Shown: piece by piece, positions 21,493-33,469 of the stretch | Position numbering within the stretch: position 1 is the stretch's first letter | How the letters are laid out: each line of letters begins with the position of its first letter | DNA from: Cyclaneusma minus | Lineage: Eukaryota > Ascomycota > Leotiomycetes > Marthamycetales > Marthamycetaceae | Direction: 5' to 3' | NCBI GenBank assembly: GCA_037179335.1 | Contig: JAKZHN010000032.1 | Coordinates: 248,001 to 312,000 of the forward strand | DNA: 64,000 bases | Notes under the pieces: model-generated | Seen by the model: the letters and a program-made list of their open reading frames with translations, nothing else | The model's database searches: none | What the model was told of the DNA's origin: nothing | Position numbers and translations under genes: made by a program

Positions 21493-22654
21493 CTACGAGA
21501 AAGGAGGCAGCCAGAATGGATATCCACCATTCTTGATTCTGAACACACTGAGCAGGAAGCTGTACATGCTGAAGAGGACAGCGGCCCAGATGAATACGGC
21601 GAATTGTTGCGTCCGTGGGTCTGCGATGCGTGGCACCTTCAGTGCGAGCGAAATGGTTGCAAATGACAATAGACCATCTAAACACTCATATCAGCCACCA
21701 TCCAGGTCACGAAGTAAGGAGAGTGGTAAGGAGAGTAAGCACTCACACATTGCCGCTATGATCTGCGTCTCGAGTCCGTATTGGTTGGAGAAGCCACCAG
21801 CAAAATAGCTGATACCACCACGACCATCCCCAGCGACATATGGAACTTTCCTGATGTGGTTGTACATATGTCCACTAGTGAAAAGCAGGATTGCGATCAA
21901 ACTGAATGCCGCCCACAGGTTTCGGTTTTGGATAACGGGTAAGATGTATGGCCAGAGCAAGTAGAGGGCTGTGATTGAGCCAAGCAGAGCCGTGGTGAGC
22001 ATAATGCCGCGAGCCCAGTTCACAGGCCTCTTGAATCCAGGGTGCGGCCTGCCGTCTAGATGGCGTGACAACCAGCCGTGGACGATTTCGGCGTTGACAG
22101 GTCTACAGGCAGTTAGCGAGAGTCGCAAATTCACAGTCTTCCGAGATCAATGTACCCAGTCGTAAAGTCGAGCCTGATGGGCTCAGAGTTCGCAACGGCA
22201 TGTGGACCTGCGGTAGGTGGGAAGTAAAGGAGCACAGGCGCTGTTTGTAGGCCGAGCTGTTTAAACCATCAGCACAACCCCTTCGAAAGAATCGCAGACA
22301 ACTGACCGATTGGAAGGTGTTTCTCCCATCTGCAAAATCCAGAGTACCATAGATAAGGCGAGACTCCCCCTTCTTGTCTCCCCGGGTCCAGCTCTTTGCT
22401 AGTAGCTCCCAGTCTGGCTGGAAATCACGGCACATCTGGCAGCCGAAGCGGGCCTCCAAAGCTGTCAGGAGAACTACGACGGAGTAGTCGCGCGGGCCGG
22501 AGGTCAATTTGTCGTAGGAGGTATCCGCGAGCTTCAATGGGGTCGACGACAGCGATTTAGTGTGGAATTCGTCGAACTTGTTGACAGAAGAGCTCTTAGC
22601 TGCCAGAGCCAAAGTTGGCAACAAGGCCAGGCATAGCTTCTTGAAGAACAGCAT
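21493..22654 (-). CDS. OST3: Oligosaccharyltransferase subunit OST3/OST6
   Basis: Four exons: 22654-22307, 22256-22156, 22102-21747 and 21677-21493, with introns of 50, 53 and 69 bp, all phase-checked; about 329 residues. The N-terminal signal peptide (MLFFKKLCLALLPTLALAA) leads into an ER-lumenal thioredoxin-like domain with the CxxC motif CQMC near residue 75, followed by four membrane helices and the family-typical C-terminus RIKNGGYPFWLPPFS. The protein is an oxidoreductase subunit of the oligosaccharyltransferase complex that assists N-glycosylation by holding substrate cysteines. Together with ALG9 a few kilobases away this is a second N-glycosylation gene in the window, though the two are not adjacent. 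Confidence 0.95.
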
Positions 22655-23151
22655 GATGACAGGGCACCGGCTGCGGCTTCAATTGCTGGTTTGGGGCGGG
22701 AGAGGTGAAGTCCAAGGACTGGAGGTTATAAGTGCTAGCTCTCGGCCACGGAGTCTGTCGTGTCCTCTTAGGAGTTACGTCCGTGCACTTTGCGCAAGGC
22801 TGCCGCTACACTTAGCCCAGGCAGCCTTGTCGCACGTGAGCCCTCCCGCTGTTTGTTTACTTTGCTTCTCCCGCCATCGAGTCTCGACGACATACATTTC
22901 ATGCGCATTGGGTATTGCTTCGCCATCCATCTTCATGTTATGTTACGCGTAAAATAGCAATACCGAGCTATACGATATTTCATTCATCCAGAATAATATT
23001 GTCAGCCCATCCATAGCTATTTCGCGGCGCCCATCGCAGTCACAGCTGGTGCAGATGGCTCTGACACAGACCTTTGATTTGAGGGGCGAAGAGGTTCGTG
23101 GATTTCCCCCAAGATGACAGAACAACGCTGACCTGCGATGCTTAGCCTGCC
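22655..23151. promoter_or_regulatory. Divergent promoter, OST3 / coiled-coil gene
   Basis: A 497-bp gap between two divergent start codons; no individual element could be assigned with confidence. Confidence 0.4.
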
Positions 23152-25315
23152 ATGACCAGATCCCAAGGTCTCGAGTTAGCCTACCAAGCAAGCATACAGA
23201 AGATGGATTCCGTCATAAGCAATGAAGAGCTGCGGAAGCTACGCCTGCAACTACTCCTCCTGGAAGAAGACAACAACGGATTGCATGAGCAGCTTGCATC
23301 GAGCGATGATCGCATCGACGCCATCGAGCAAGAGAGAGATGAGCTGCTCCAGCAACTGCAGCTGGCCAGGGAGACGTCGGTTTCGCGCGATGCTGAACTT
23401 CGTACACAGGCACGAGAAATTGCAACTCTTCGGGTACGGGTTTCCTGTTCTTCAGACTGTGTGCTATGCTGACCCTTGGCAATAGGCTGAACTCAATGCG
23501 ATCAACGGTACAAGTCTCGACTCGGCGAAACTACTGACAGAGAAGCTGGCACTCGCACGTGAGCTGAGCACCCTCAAACCCGAACTGGAACACTTACGCT
23601 CCCAAATACAACACGACAAGAATCTACTGGCCGAGAAACTGTCATTGCAGCGACAAGTTAGCACACTGGAGGTCGAGCTCGAGACCGAAAAGGCGGCCAC
23701 GAAACGACTCTCGAACCGAAAGGAGCATGACGAGAAAGTCGCCGAGCTGCAGTCTCAAGTCGAGGAACTCCGCAAAGAGCTGTCGAGCGAGAGAAAGGAC
23801 CGAGCGAAAGCGCAGAGTGGTTGGGAGAAGGCATCAAGCGAGTGGGATGCCAAGAGAGGAGTGCTGGAGAGCAAGCTGGAGCAGATGAAGACAAAGCTTA
23901 AAACTAGCAAGCAGGTCGACTTGCAACCTCAACTTGACGAATTACGGGAAGAGCTTGCAAACGAGAAGAGCGAACGGGAGAAGACCAACAGCGAGTGGGA
24001 GAAGGCAGCGAGTGAATGGGAGGCCCGGAAGGCCGTTCTGGAGAGCAAATTAGAGCAGCTGAAGGCAAAGCTCAAAGCCAGCAAGCAGGCCGACTCACAA
24101 CCTCAACTCGATGAATTGCGGGAAGAGCTTGCAAACGAGAGAAGCGAACGGGAGAAGGCCAACAGCGAGTGGGAAAAGGCATCAAACGAGTGGGATGCCA
24201 AGAGAGGAGTGCTGGAGAGCAAGCTGGAGCAGATGAAGACAAAGCTTAAAACTAGCAAGCAGGTCGACTTGCAACCTCAACTTGACGAATTACGGGAAGA
24301 GCTTGCAAACGAGAGAAGCGAACGGGAGAAGGCCAACAGCGAGTGGGAAAGGGCATCAAACGATTGGGAGACGCTAAAGGGCGTTCTGGAGAGCAAACTC
24401 GACCAGATGAGAACGAAGCTGAGGTCCACCAAGGAGCAGCTCAAGGAGGCCCAATCAGCTCTCGCGGAGGCTCAGGCTGCTGCTGCGAAGGCCACGTCAT
24501 CCACAGCAGCAGCAAAAAACCCACGAAAGAGGACTGCGGCACAGATGGCAGCCGATGCGACCATTGGTACCCCAGACGGTGCAGCAGGGAGAGGAAAGCG
24601 AGGCATGGCCAAGACCGGGAAAGCCGATCAGACGTTGCTTGGAGACAAGTCCACTTTCTCTGTCACACCATTCTTGAACAATCGTAGCATCAACATACCA
24701 CTCGACGAAGCCGAAAAGAGTGCGGACGAAGAGGCGGACGAGACTGGCGTTGATGGCGCGAATGCAGAAGAAGAGGTCAACCCTAGCCCAGCTGCAAGAA
24801 AGAGTGTGGATACCAGCGAAGCCACCAAGAAACCCACTGCCGCCACGAAACGTACTACCCAGAAACCGCGACAAAAAGCTCAGTCTACGCTTCAGAAAGC
24901 TGCCGCCGCGAACCTCAACGCAAAGACATCGAGCAAGCCATCGGAGCCAGAAGCAGCGACGATTGTCCCTGCAGATGAAGATAGCGAGAACATCATCCCA
25001 GGTATATCGATACCGAAGCAAAAGGACATGGCAAAGGTCAAGCTCGCCGTCCAACGAGCAGACGAAGCAGCCGAGCCCAAGAAGAAGAAGCGAACATTGC
25101 TTGGTTCTTCAAAAACCATATTCGACGATGAAGATGGTGAGGCTGCAAAGAAGCCAGCAAAGGCTGTCCGCGCACCAGTCAGGCAATTGGGGAAGGCAGG
25201 GAAGGCAGGGGCTAAGGGAGCTTTGGGAGCAGCGACTGCTGGGTTTGGGGCTTTTTCGCCGTTGAAGAAGGATAGGAGGGCGACTCGAGCGAGCTTTGCA
25301 AGTTCTTCGAATTGA
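23152..25315 (+). CDS. Long coiled-coil protein with 58-residue repeats
   Basis: Two exons, 23152-23433 and 23486-25315, over a 52-bp intron (CTGAC branch, AATAG acceptor), phase 0; 703 residues. Residues 1 to about 450 form a nearly unbroken coiled coil rich in Glu/Lys/Leu. Within it a 58-residue unit (LESKLEQMKTKLK ... SEWEKASxEWxAKR) is repeated three to four times; units two apart are nearly identical at the DNA level. The C-terminal third is disordered, Lys/Ala-rich and basic, with short motifs DKSTFSVTPFLN, KKKKRTLLGSSKTIFDDEDG and GAFSPLKKDRR that look conserved and could be chromatin or spindle binding. I do not recognise a named family; the arrangement (coiled coil plus basic tail) suggests a structural or chromosome-associated role. 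Confidence 0.85.
23861..24400 (+). repeat. 174-bp tandem repeat in coiled-coil gene
   Basis: The block beginning GTGCTGGAGAGCAAGCTGG at 23861 recurs almost unchanged at 24209, 348 bp later (two 174-bp units), with a more diverged unit between them and a partial one after. This looks like a recent duplication of a two-unit block. Confidence 0.8.
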
Positions 25316-25866
25316 AGAGCCAGCTGTTTCTAGTAGGTATACATATTTGTTCGGTGTTCATGTTGTTTGGAATACAGCCAGTTCTTCCACCTGACCAGTG
25401 TGCATTGCTCTTGTTCGTCTGACCGTGGGGTTAATAGCCACTGTATTTTTTTTTACCGATGTTGCCGGCTTTGGATGCCCGATTGCCTCTTATCTTAGTT
25501 CTGTGAAAAAATTGTCAGTCCGGGTGATTGGAGAGGTCTTGTCCGTGAAACCGAGTGTATGCAGGCATTCTGATCAGTTTTGTCAAGCCGAAGTCAGTAA
25601 CAATCGGGTTATCACTGTTTCTACAGATTCATTCCACTTTACTTAGAACAACCTTACTCTTAGCAGTTCAAATTGCTTCTTGGTTGTTCCCAGGGAGATG
25701 GAAATCTCAATAACCCATGTTTTCACGCCGGTTTACTTCTGATTCGAAAGCCTTTTGACAGGTTGAGACATTTCTGTCGACTGTTGTTTTATGCCAATTC
25801 ACAAACTAGGAAGTACATGACTGCTGCACTAACCGGCGACTATACATCAATTGTTTGACTCCACGC
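25316..25866. other. Convergent intergenic region
   Basis: T-rich 3' flanks of the convergent coiled-coil gene and ALG9; nothing else seen. Confidence 0.5.
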
Positions 25867-27778
25867 TCAGTTGACAATATCTCCGCCCTTCCGCCGTCTC
25901 AACAAACAATGCTTCCCCCACTTCCTTCTCCACTGCTCGGGAACCAGCCTGTTCTCCGGCACCCACAGCGTTCTCGCCAACAAGCCCGTCTTTCCTGCGT
26001 CTAGGAACCTCTCACACACCACTTCCTCCCACTCCTCCTGCTCCACGTAGTGCGGCTCCAGCGCCGAGCTTGTCGAATTTGGATAATAAGTGTCAACCAG
26101 AAAGTCGCACGTATCAACTAGCACGTACTTCCCCAAGTCTTCCTGGTTCATGTCATTCATGCCCGACGGCATAAGCCACGTACCAGGCCACAAGCCAAAG
26201 CCCACACGATCTTCAGCGAATTCGCCAGGCAAGAGTCCGTTGAATTCGGATTTGATGAATTTGGCTTTGAGGCCGTTGGGTAAGAAAAACGAGGTGGGGA
26301 AACGGTACCAGTCTTTGCCGAAACAGACGCTGTCGCCAGGACTACCCAAAGCGCCGACGCCGGATACGTGGAGGGGGGCATAGATTTTCAGAGGCGCGGA
26401 GTAGGCGGTGTAGATACCGTAGATGCGTGCTACTCCAATATCGACTGAGAGCAACAGGACAATGCTGACGAGCAGGAGTTTGAGCTTGGCAGGAATCTTC
26501 CCGACGAGGGTTTTAGAGTCGGCGTTGCCAAAGGAGGCGAGGATGATGTGTAGGGAGAGGGCGGCGTTCAGGGCTAGACACGGATAGGCGGGGTACATGA
26601 AACGCTCTTCTTTGTGGGGTTGCAAAGTGAAGATTGCGAGCCAGAGGTAGAAAGGGGACATGAAGATTATGGTGCGGAGGCCGGACTGGATGCCTTCGCT
26701 GTGCTTTGAGAAAAGCTTTTGGATGGAGAATAGGGGCAGAGCGCTAATAGCCAGGATGAACCAGATGTTGAAGTTGAGGAGCAGGTTGCGGATGTAAAAA
26801 TGCCAGGGTTCAGTACCGTAGATCTCGGGACCACGACCTGGACCGCTGAAGACATTGTAGAGAACAATGTTCAGTGGTACAACTTCAAGTTTCTTGTAAA
26901 AGAAGGCGGAAATAGAAACTTCAAGAGACTGACACAGTTAGTGTGTAGTTCGTGCCAAGATTGAGATAACCTTACCAAGATGGACAAGCTGCCAACAACA
27001 CCCCTGAAAAAGCGTAGCATAGCATCAATCAGTGCGTCTTTGCTCGCGATACACGCAAAGATCAATTCCTCCAAGAGAAACGGAGCAGACAATGCCATGG
27101 CAAATGGCCATCCAAGTATGCCACCAGCCGCGAACCACATGATTCCTTGAGAGGTCTTGAGTCCTCCTCTCCAGTTCATGAAGGCAGCCATTCCCATCAT
27201 GACGCAGTACATGGCAAAGCTCGAAGGCAGGTAAGCAGCAGAGGCATGAAACATGCCCGGCGAAAGAATGCTCGCCATCAGGAAGAAGAGAGCGATCCTG
27301 GGGTTGATAGTGTTGTTGATCACCATGAAGAGTCGAGCTTGGCAGATAGAGCAGAAGAAAGCGAGACAATAGCGGACGAAATAAAACTCGGCGGGCTTGC
27401 TGGGGTGGGGAAGCAGTCTCCTCAAGTTGGCTGGGATAGCATGCATGACCACATAAGTCCAGCTTCTGATGGCATACTCGGGAGAATACTCCCAGGTTTG
27501 CAGAGCGTAGCCATGGCTCAGATAATGTGTCGGTTCCCAGTAATTGAAAGTTTCATCACAGTCCTGAATGGGGGCAAATGCAGCAGCCAGGAGGTTGAAT
27601 ACTAGGAAGTACCAGAACGACTTGAACGGCTCAGTCGCAAAAGGAGTGGGTGGGGGTCTGTCATACGTGTCAGTTAGTAGCAGAGGCTTAGGATGTCGAC
27701 TCGGTACTTCTTCTTTGGCTTTTGGGCTGGCGCGCCGGCAGCCGCAACTGGGACAGCAGCTGCAGAGGGAGCAGACAT
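25867..27778 (-). CDS. ALG9: ALG9 alpha-1,2-mannosyltransferase
   Basis: Three exons: 27778-27708, 27657-26976 and 26928-25867, with introns of 50 bp (perfect TACTAAC branch) and 47 bp; 604 residues. The short first exon starts MSAPSAAAVPVAAAG; choosing this ATG over the open frame further upstream is supported by the intron fit. The product is a multi-pass ER membrane enzyme of the GT22 family: an early lumenal CDETFNYWEP motif with acidic residues needed for catalysis, and the signature HKEERFMYPAYP in the middle. It adds alpha-1,2-linked mannoses from dolichyl-phosphate mannose to the lipid-linked oligosaccharide precursor for N-glycosylation. Divergent from NAF1. Confidence 0.94.
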
Positions 27779-28271
27779 TCTCGTGCAGTTTTGCGAATTG
27801 GCAGTCAGCACTGGAACTGGAGAGCAATCGGGGGGTTTCAAGAAGCCGACTTTATGTTGAGCCTGCAGTGAGCTTGTTTTGTGCTACATCAATGAGCGTG
27901 CACGGACCCGTTAATACATGTAGCCTTGCATACGAGGCAGGGCTAGCGCGTCAATATTTTTGCGTCGATAAGGCTGATACCAGGATTTTCGAGGACTCGA
28001 AGACAAAGTCCCCCTCTGGACGGTAACGCGTCTCAACATCGTCAGCCGTAAACCGCACCTCCGTCTTGCTCCAGTGCAAGGGCCATCTTAAGAACCACAA
28101 GCTGCACGGCACACGTCCGGGCCGTCCGAACCGAAAATCCCAGAAGATCAGATTCACTTTGCCCAGTTTGCCGCCAGCAGCTGTCCAAGGCCGCTTCACC
28201 GAAAACTGGAGTCCAATCGCCGGATGCCAGAGCCAGACCTGCAATAAGCTGTCTCCCCTCAGAAGCTCCCA
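27779..28271. promoter_or_regulatory. Divergent promoter, ALG9 / NAF1
   Basis: A 493-bp gap between divergent start codons of two housekeeping genes; no coding potential with domain content on either strand. Confidence 0.4.
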
Positions 28272-30914
28272 ATGGAAACTCCTCAGATTCCTGGTCTGGG
28301 ACAGTTAGCCAGAGAAGAACCTGCTCGAGCAGTTGAGAATGCGAACCTGCCAACAGCTACCCAAGACCCCTCGAGCGCTGCCGAAGTCACTCAGGTACCT
28401 GGATTCGATGATGCCAGCCACGAGGGCAGCTTCTCGACCCAGCCAGTGAAGGAAAACATCCCAGGCTCGACCACGCCAGCCTCGAACGAGGCGCAGAGGC
28501 AGGAACCACAGCTCGGGTCTGCAGAGTATCTCCCGTCAGCAGAAGGTCCTACCAGCAGCAATGGAAACATACAAGACATAACTATGCGCGATACCAAAGA
28601 AGATGTAGAGGTACAGGCGCCCGCTCAGTCCGAAGACAAGCGCATCGAGGATCGCAAGGAAAATAGTGTGACAATGGGTGTCGAGCCAGTGGATGAAATG
28701 TCCAAGGAGTATCAAGAACCAGAGCCGAAGCTTGCGTCCGATTTTGGAGAGCCATTCATTGCGGCTGCAGACCATCCATTGTTAGCAAAAGGTTCAATCA
28801 GCACCAATGGAAACGTACCGGATACGCTCGAGCACAAAATCATACCACCCGGACGACTGGGTCTTCTTGTATCGGATAATGTCTGCAAAGACAATACTGA
28901 AGACAATGGCCAGGATGAGGATGTTGTGATGGGTGGTGATCTGCTGAATGAGCATGCTACTGGTCAAACAGAGAGGCAGCATCCTGACGTTGTTGGTGAC
29001 AGGATGTCTGTGGATGCTGTGGATGGAAAGGCAGATGGTCACAAAGTGAAGGAAGGGCCCAAACAGGAAGCATCGTCCGTCACGAATGCTTTAGAAGCTA
29101 TGCTCGATCAAATCGCTCTCCCGGAAGACATCAACACTGAGCCGACGCCTCAAGAAGTGACGAGTGTGCCAGCTTCCAGCGGAAGACCAGCGCTGATCAA
29201 CGGAGGCAGTATTAATGAAGCCGAGACAGAGACGAACACGGCACTGGAGGCTCCTGACACATCTCATGTCAATGATGCTGCCAGAGTCGACACTGACGGT
29301 GCACCTGCTGGACTTGCTGAAGCAAACACAAACACGGACGCAGCAGAAGGTGGCGAGTTTGAGTGGGATTCTTCTCCAATAGAATCATCCTCGGACGATT
29401 CATCGTCTGATTCAAGTTCTGAAGACGACAGCGACGAAGATGATGGATTCGCGCTCTTAGACCCCGAAGAACAGGCAAGGATATTGATGGCAGGTGATGG
29501 AGGCTCAGATGACGAAGGAGGTGGTCAGAAAATCAAGGAGACAGGGCTAAGGACGAAGAACGAACTACCAGAAGAGGTGATACCCAAACCCGACGTCACC
29601 ATTACCCCTGAAATGAAGATTGTGGAATTGGGAAAAGTGGAAAGCATCGTCGAAAACACCGTCGTGATCAAGGCCAACACCAGCGGCGAGTATCGAGTTC
29701 TCGAAAGCCAATCTGTGCTGTGTTTGGAAGACAGGAGTGTGATAGGAGTTGTCAGTGAGACAATCGGTCGAGTCCAGCAGCCATTGTACACTGTACCCTT
29801 CACAAATGCAGAAGCAATCGCCGAGTCGAAAGTTGCAAAAGATGTCAAGATCTTCTACTCTGAACAGCACGCTACATACGTTTTCACAAAATCATTGCAA
29901 GCCGTGAAGGGATCAGATGCATCAAACCTCCACGACGAAGAAGTCGGCGAGGACGAGATTGAATTTTCGGACGATGAGGCGGAGGCGGAGCACAAGAGAC
30001 GAGTCAAGCAAGCCAGGCTGGAAAAGCGCGGAGGCAAGCAAGGTAGCAGGGGCGGAGGTCGTGGTGGACATCCTCTTCAGCAGACAAATGGACCTTACGA
30101 TTCCTCCAGGGGCATCAACTATGATGATGCCGAGGATGATGGACCATACAAGCCCCTTGCTCGACCTGCTGGATATGCCGACTCGATCGGACGAGTAGAA
30201 GCACCAGAGGAGACGTTGAGCATGTCACAAGGCCCCTCCAGCTACCGCAGTGGTAGAGGAGGAGCCTCGTCGTCGAGAGGATACGACGGCAGAGGCAGGG
30301 GACGCGGGCGCGGTGATCGTGAACGCGGCGACCGTGGCAATTTCCGCGGCAGAGGAAACGATCGCGGAGGATACCACGACCGCCAAAACAGAGGCTACAG
30401 CCAACCTGCTGGCAACTCCAACCAATACAAACAACCCACTGGTAATTACAACCAGCAAAACCATAACTCTCACAACCAGTCAATGGGCCAAATGCCACTT
30501 AGCAACTCCAACTACCAGCAACCTTACGGCCAACAGCAGGCGCCACAATTCCCCGCTCAGCCGATGCCATACAACGCCTTCCAATTCAATCCATTTCAGG
30601 GCATGCAACAATTCATCAACATGATGGGAAGGAACGCGCAAACCCCTGCTGCCAACGGAGCGTTCATGAACCCGGCTCTCTTTGGTCAGCAGCAAGCTGC
30701 TCCTCAACAGAGCTATGGAGCCGGCATGCCGCAACAGGGGAGCACTAACAGTTCGAGCGGCGCGAACGGAGCCAATGGAGCACCGGCGTTCAACCCGGAT
30801 GCGCAGAACGCGTTGGATATCTTGAGGAGGTTACAGAGTAGCCAGCAGGGCCAGCAGGGCCAGCACGGCCAACAAGGTCAACAAGGCCAGCCGGGTTATG
30901 GAAACGGGACTTGA
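28272..30914 (+). CDS. NAF1: H/ACA RNP assembly factor NAF1
   Basis: Single exon, 880 residues. A long acidic, disordered N-terminus (including a poly-Ser/Asp stretch near 365-390) precedes the Gar1/Naf1 RNA-binding beta-barrel at about 440-560 (MKIVELGKVESIVENTVVIK, then LCLEDRSVIGVVSETIGRVQ). An acidic linker, an Arg/Gly-rich RGG region at about 590-710 and a Gln/Asn-rich, prion-like tail follow, ending in GQQ repeats (from 30840). Naf1 acts in the nucleus as a placeholder for Gar1 during assembly of H/ACA snoRNPs and telomerase RNA. The tail is longer and more Gln/Asn-rich than in yeast Naf1. Confidence 0.93.
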   Translation: METPQIPGLGQLAREEPARAVENANLPTATQDPSSAAEVTQVPGFDDASHEGSFSTQPVKENIPGSTTPASNEAQRQEPQLGSAEYLPSAEGPTSSNGNIQDITMRDTKEDVEVQAPAQSEDKRIEDRKENSVTMGVEPVDEMSKEYQEPEPKLASDFGEPFIAAADHPLLAKGSISTNGNVPDTLEHKIIPPGRLGLLVSDNVCKDNTEDNGQDEDVVMGGDLLNEHATGQTERQHPDVVGDRMSVDAVDGKADGHKVKEGPKQEASSVTNALEAMLDQIALPEDINTEPTPQEVTSVPASSGRPALINGGSINEAETETNTALEAPDTSHVNDAARVDTDGAPAGLAEANTNTDAAEGGEFEWDSSPIESSSDDSSSDSSSEDDSDEDDGFALLDPEEQARILMAGDGGSDDEGGGQKIKETGLRTKNELPEEVIPKPDVTITPEMKIVELGKVESIVENTVVIKANTSGEYRVLESQSVLCLEDRSVIGVVSETIGRVQQPLYTVPFTNAEAIAESKVAKDVKIFYSEQHATYVFTKSLQAVKGSDASNLHDEEVGEDEIEFSDDEAEAEHKRRVKQARLEKRGGKQGSRGGGRGGHPLQQTNGPYDSSRGINYDDAEDDGPYKPLARPAGYADSIGRVEAPEETLSMSQGPSSYRSGRGGASSSRGYDGRGRGRGRGDRERGDRGNFRGRGNDRGGYHDRQNRGYSQPAGNSNQYKQPTGNYNQQNHNSHNQSMGQMPLSNSNYQQPYGQQQAPQFPAQPMPYNAFQFNPFQGMQQFINMMGRNAQTPAANGAFMNPALFGQQQAAPQQSYGAGMPQQGSTNSSSGANGANGAPAFNPDAQNALDILRRLQSSQQGQQGQHGQQGQQGQPGYGNGT

Positions 30915-33469
30915 TTCTTGACAGCGCGTGATGGAGCATCTTCAGGGCATGAGGGTATGAAATCGAGCAAGTTGCATTTGTATGGTGTTCGGGGGGCGTG
31001 GCGTTCAAAATGTCAGCTCCATTCATCAGCCGGTGAGCTAGATATGAAGCTGAAGCTGTGCGTCCTCTTGGGCACAGCTTGCTGTACTACTACTACACCC
31101 ACCCTGTACACCTATTAAGAGAACGATAATCACTGATTGAAGTGGGCATCAATGGCTGCATCATTTGACAAGTGACTGGATTTGCTCTTTTTGTTGCACT
31201 TCGATATGACACTTATTTTTAGCACGATCAGCGAGGAGGGGAGATCAGGCAATACTCGATGATTGTGGTGAGACATGCGACGGATTGTGAGAAGGAGGAT
31301 CTGCTTCCCTGACTTGTAGTAATCCGTGGATCGCACTATCGAATCCCAAGAGTGCCTCGCTCGGTGTTCTAGAGAGGCAGCAATAATATGTCGAGGCAGT
31401 AGGGAGCCTAGGAGAAGTAATTTCGCAATAGCTTCACGCATTCTGCCGCTGGCCCGCTGCACCGAGCCGCCGGGCGTCTGGCATGCTCTACACCGGCCAT
31501 TCTCAACGGCTTGACATCGATAATAGAGTTCCAGGTATACAAGACAGCTCATGCGGTAATGTCATGGCCCATAATTGAGCAGTGAGCTTTCTTCGTCTCT
31601 CAATCAACCAATCAATCTGTCGCTTGTACCAGTTTCCATGCCAGCGGCCTACCTTACCCGGGTAGGGTAGAGCACGTCAACTCGATAGAGACAATCGAGC
31701 TCGGCACCGAAATGGCTCACCACACCAGTCACTACATGTACGTACGGTAACTATGTAGCTGGTACCTGACTAGTAAGTTACATAGCGGCTCCGCCATGAG
31801 TTGAGCTTGTTCCTGGCAGGTCTGGACGATTTGGGAGTACTTACAAATTTATCAGTCTGCAAACTGCAGTTCACGTGGTATGGATCTCAGCCATTGACGG
31901 CAGCAGTGGTTCTGCCATCTGGGGAGTCATTCAGTTGATCAGTGGTGCTCCTGGACGAAGGGACTGACTGGAGCACTTATGTCAACATTGAAGACTCTCA
32001 GTTTCAGCAACCAGGATTCCTGAAACACACCAGACCAGACTGGGGCCGCGGCTTAGTCTCTGCTACTCCGACGGTTGATTGGTTGAAGCAGTCCTTGAGT
32101 TGTTTAAATGAGCAGGTGGATGATCGCCGGGTTGGCGGCACGGGGCCAGCTACGCTTCGGACATTAAATAGCTTGTCGGTACTGGGGGTGCAACCGTCGG
32201 ATGGCTCAATATTCTGCGAATTGGGATCAGAGGATGAGTAGAGTGGCGGTAAGACCAGAAGCCATGCGAATGGAGATGATGGGTATTCGGCAATGTGGAA
32301 AGGCCGGTCAAACATTGTGAAAAGCTCCGGAGGCTGCTAAACAGAGTTGAGCGATCTGACACCAGACCTTGGCGTCCAGTGGATGCGACTCTGGAAGGTT
32401 GTGAAGCTGAACGTTCGCACGTTGTAAGCATTATTCAAGTTTAATTGTTCGAGAAGAGACTTTGGCTTTGAGGGGGGCTGTGCAGGATGTAAACATGTAT
32501 CGAGGGAATAATGGCTCGAGTGACAGGTGACAAGTCAAACGGCGCAGACTTGCTGTTGTTAGTAGTTTGCTATCTCAGCTACCAGCATAGAGTAGCTCTG
32601 GTGAATTCGCTGTTGGTACCATCACGGATAGGCTGATGGTTCAATAATAGCCTGGTGGCCATCCCGCTTCTCATAGTGGTAGTCCCGCCTTACTCTGGAA
32701 TCTGGTAGCTTTTTGGGTGGCCTCGGGTATTGAAGCCATCACCCAGGGATGTCCATGGCGATCATGCCCAGGTTAAGAATCTCATGCCGCGTGGAAGAGA
32801 GGAATTCCGGCCCGCGATGTTGGGACGATTGACGAAGCTGCTCCGGTGATTGTAGTGAAGCAGGCTGCAGCAGACAATCTGGTGTTTTGGAAGAACATTG
32901 AAGTCGAGTTTAAAGAAGACGCACTGCACGCATGGGTGGCTTGATTAATGGATGGCCGAAGAGGGCAGCAAGCGGCATCATTTAATTTCGTTCCTGCGCT
33001 AGCGTGGAAACATGCGCTGTGATTGGCCGCAGCCTGGGCCCGCCCCCACACCACACGCGAGGACCCGGGTGTCTGTTCAACATGAATGTTTGGCGCCAGG
33101 AAACAAATTGATCGGCGCGCTTGCCCTGCACAGACTCGCCCGTCCGCTTCTTGTTGTCTCTCCTCCGCCCTCTGCGATCTCGCCCGTCCACATCTCCAAC
33201 CAACTCCCTCCCTTGGTTCGACCTCGTCGTCGCCCGCCACACTCTTTTGCCCCCATCGTCCGCAGGAGAGGCTGAGACGTCCGAGACAGCCACTTGCTCG
33301 TCGCCCTTCGTTCATCGACGACTGCCGAAGCTGTCTGGACTGCCGCTCCCTCGCTTCAACACGCCTCTCTTTTCCACGCAATCACCACTGTACACAGTCA
33401 CAAACCAACCTCGACTCTCATTCACTACAAAACCAACATCTGCCTTCTCGACACTGCGCAACCGCCAAT
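30915..33469. other. Intergenic region between NAF1 and SH3 gene
   Basis: About 2.5 kb without a convincing gene. It contains a near-perfect palindrome around TACCTTACCCGGGTAGGGTA (31650-31670), and toward 33090-33469 a CT-rich stretch that is probably the promoter and leader of the SH3 gene. Short open frames on both strands lack domains. Confidence 0.45.

Noticed and set aside
21929..21975. Possible antisense gene within OST3
   Set aside because: Short plus-strand frames here are shadows of the OST3 membrane helices.
27779..27827. Upstream extension of the ALG9 frame beyond the ATG at 27778
   Set aside because: The frame that runs on through the first intron gives a Cys-rich nonsense stretch; the TACTAAC intron and the ATG at 27778 give a family-typical N-terminus.
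31942..32241. 99-codon frame upstream of the SH3 gene
   Set aside because: Non-ATG start and no support from domains or splice sites.
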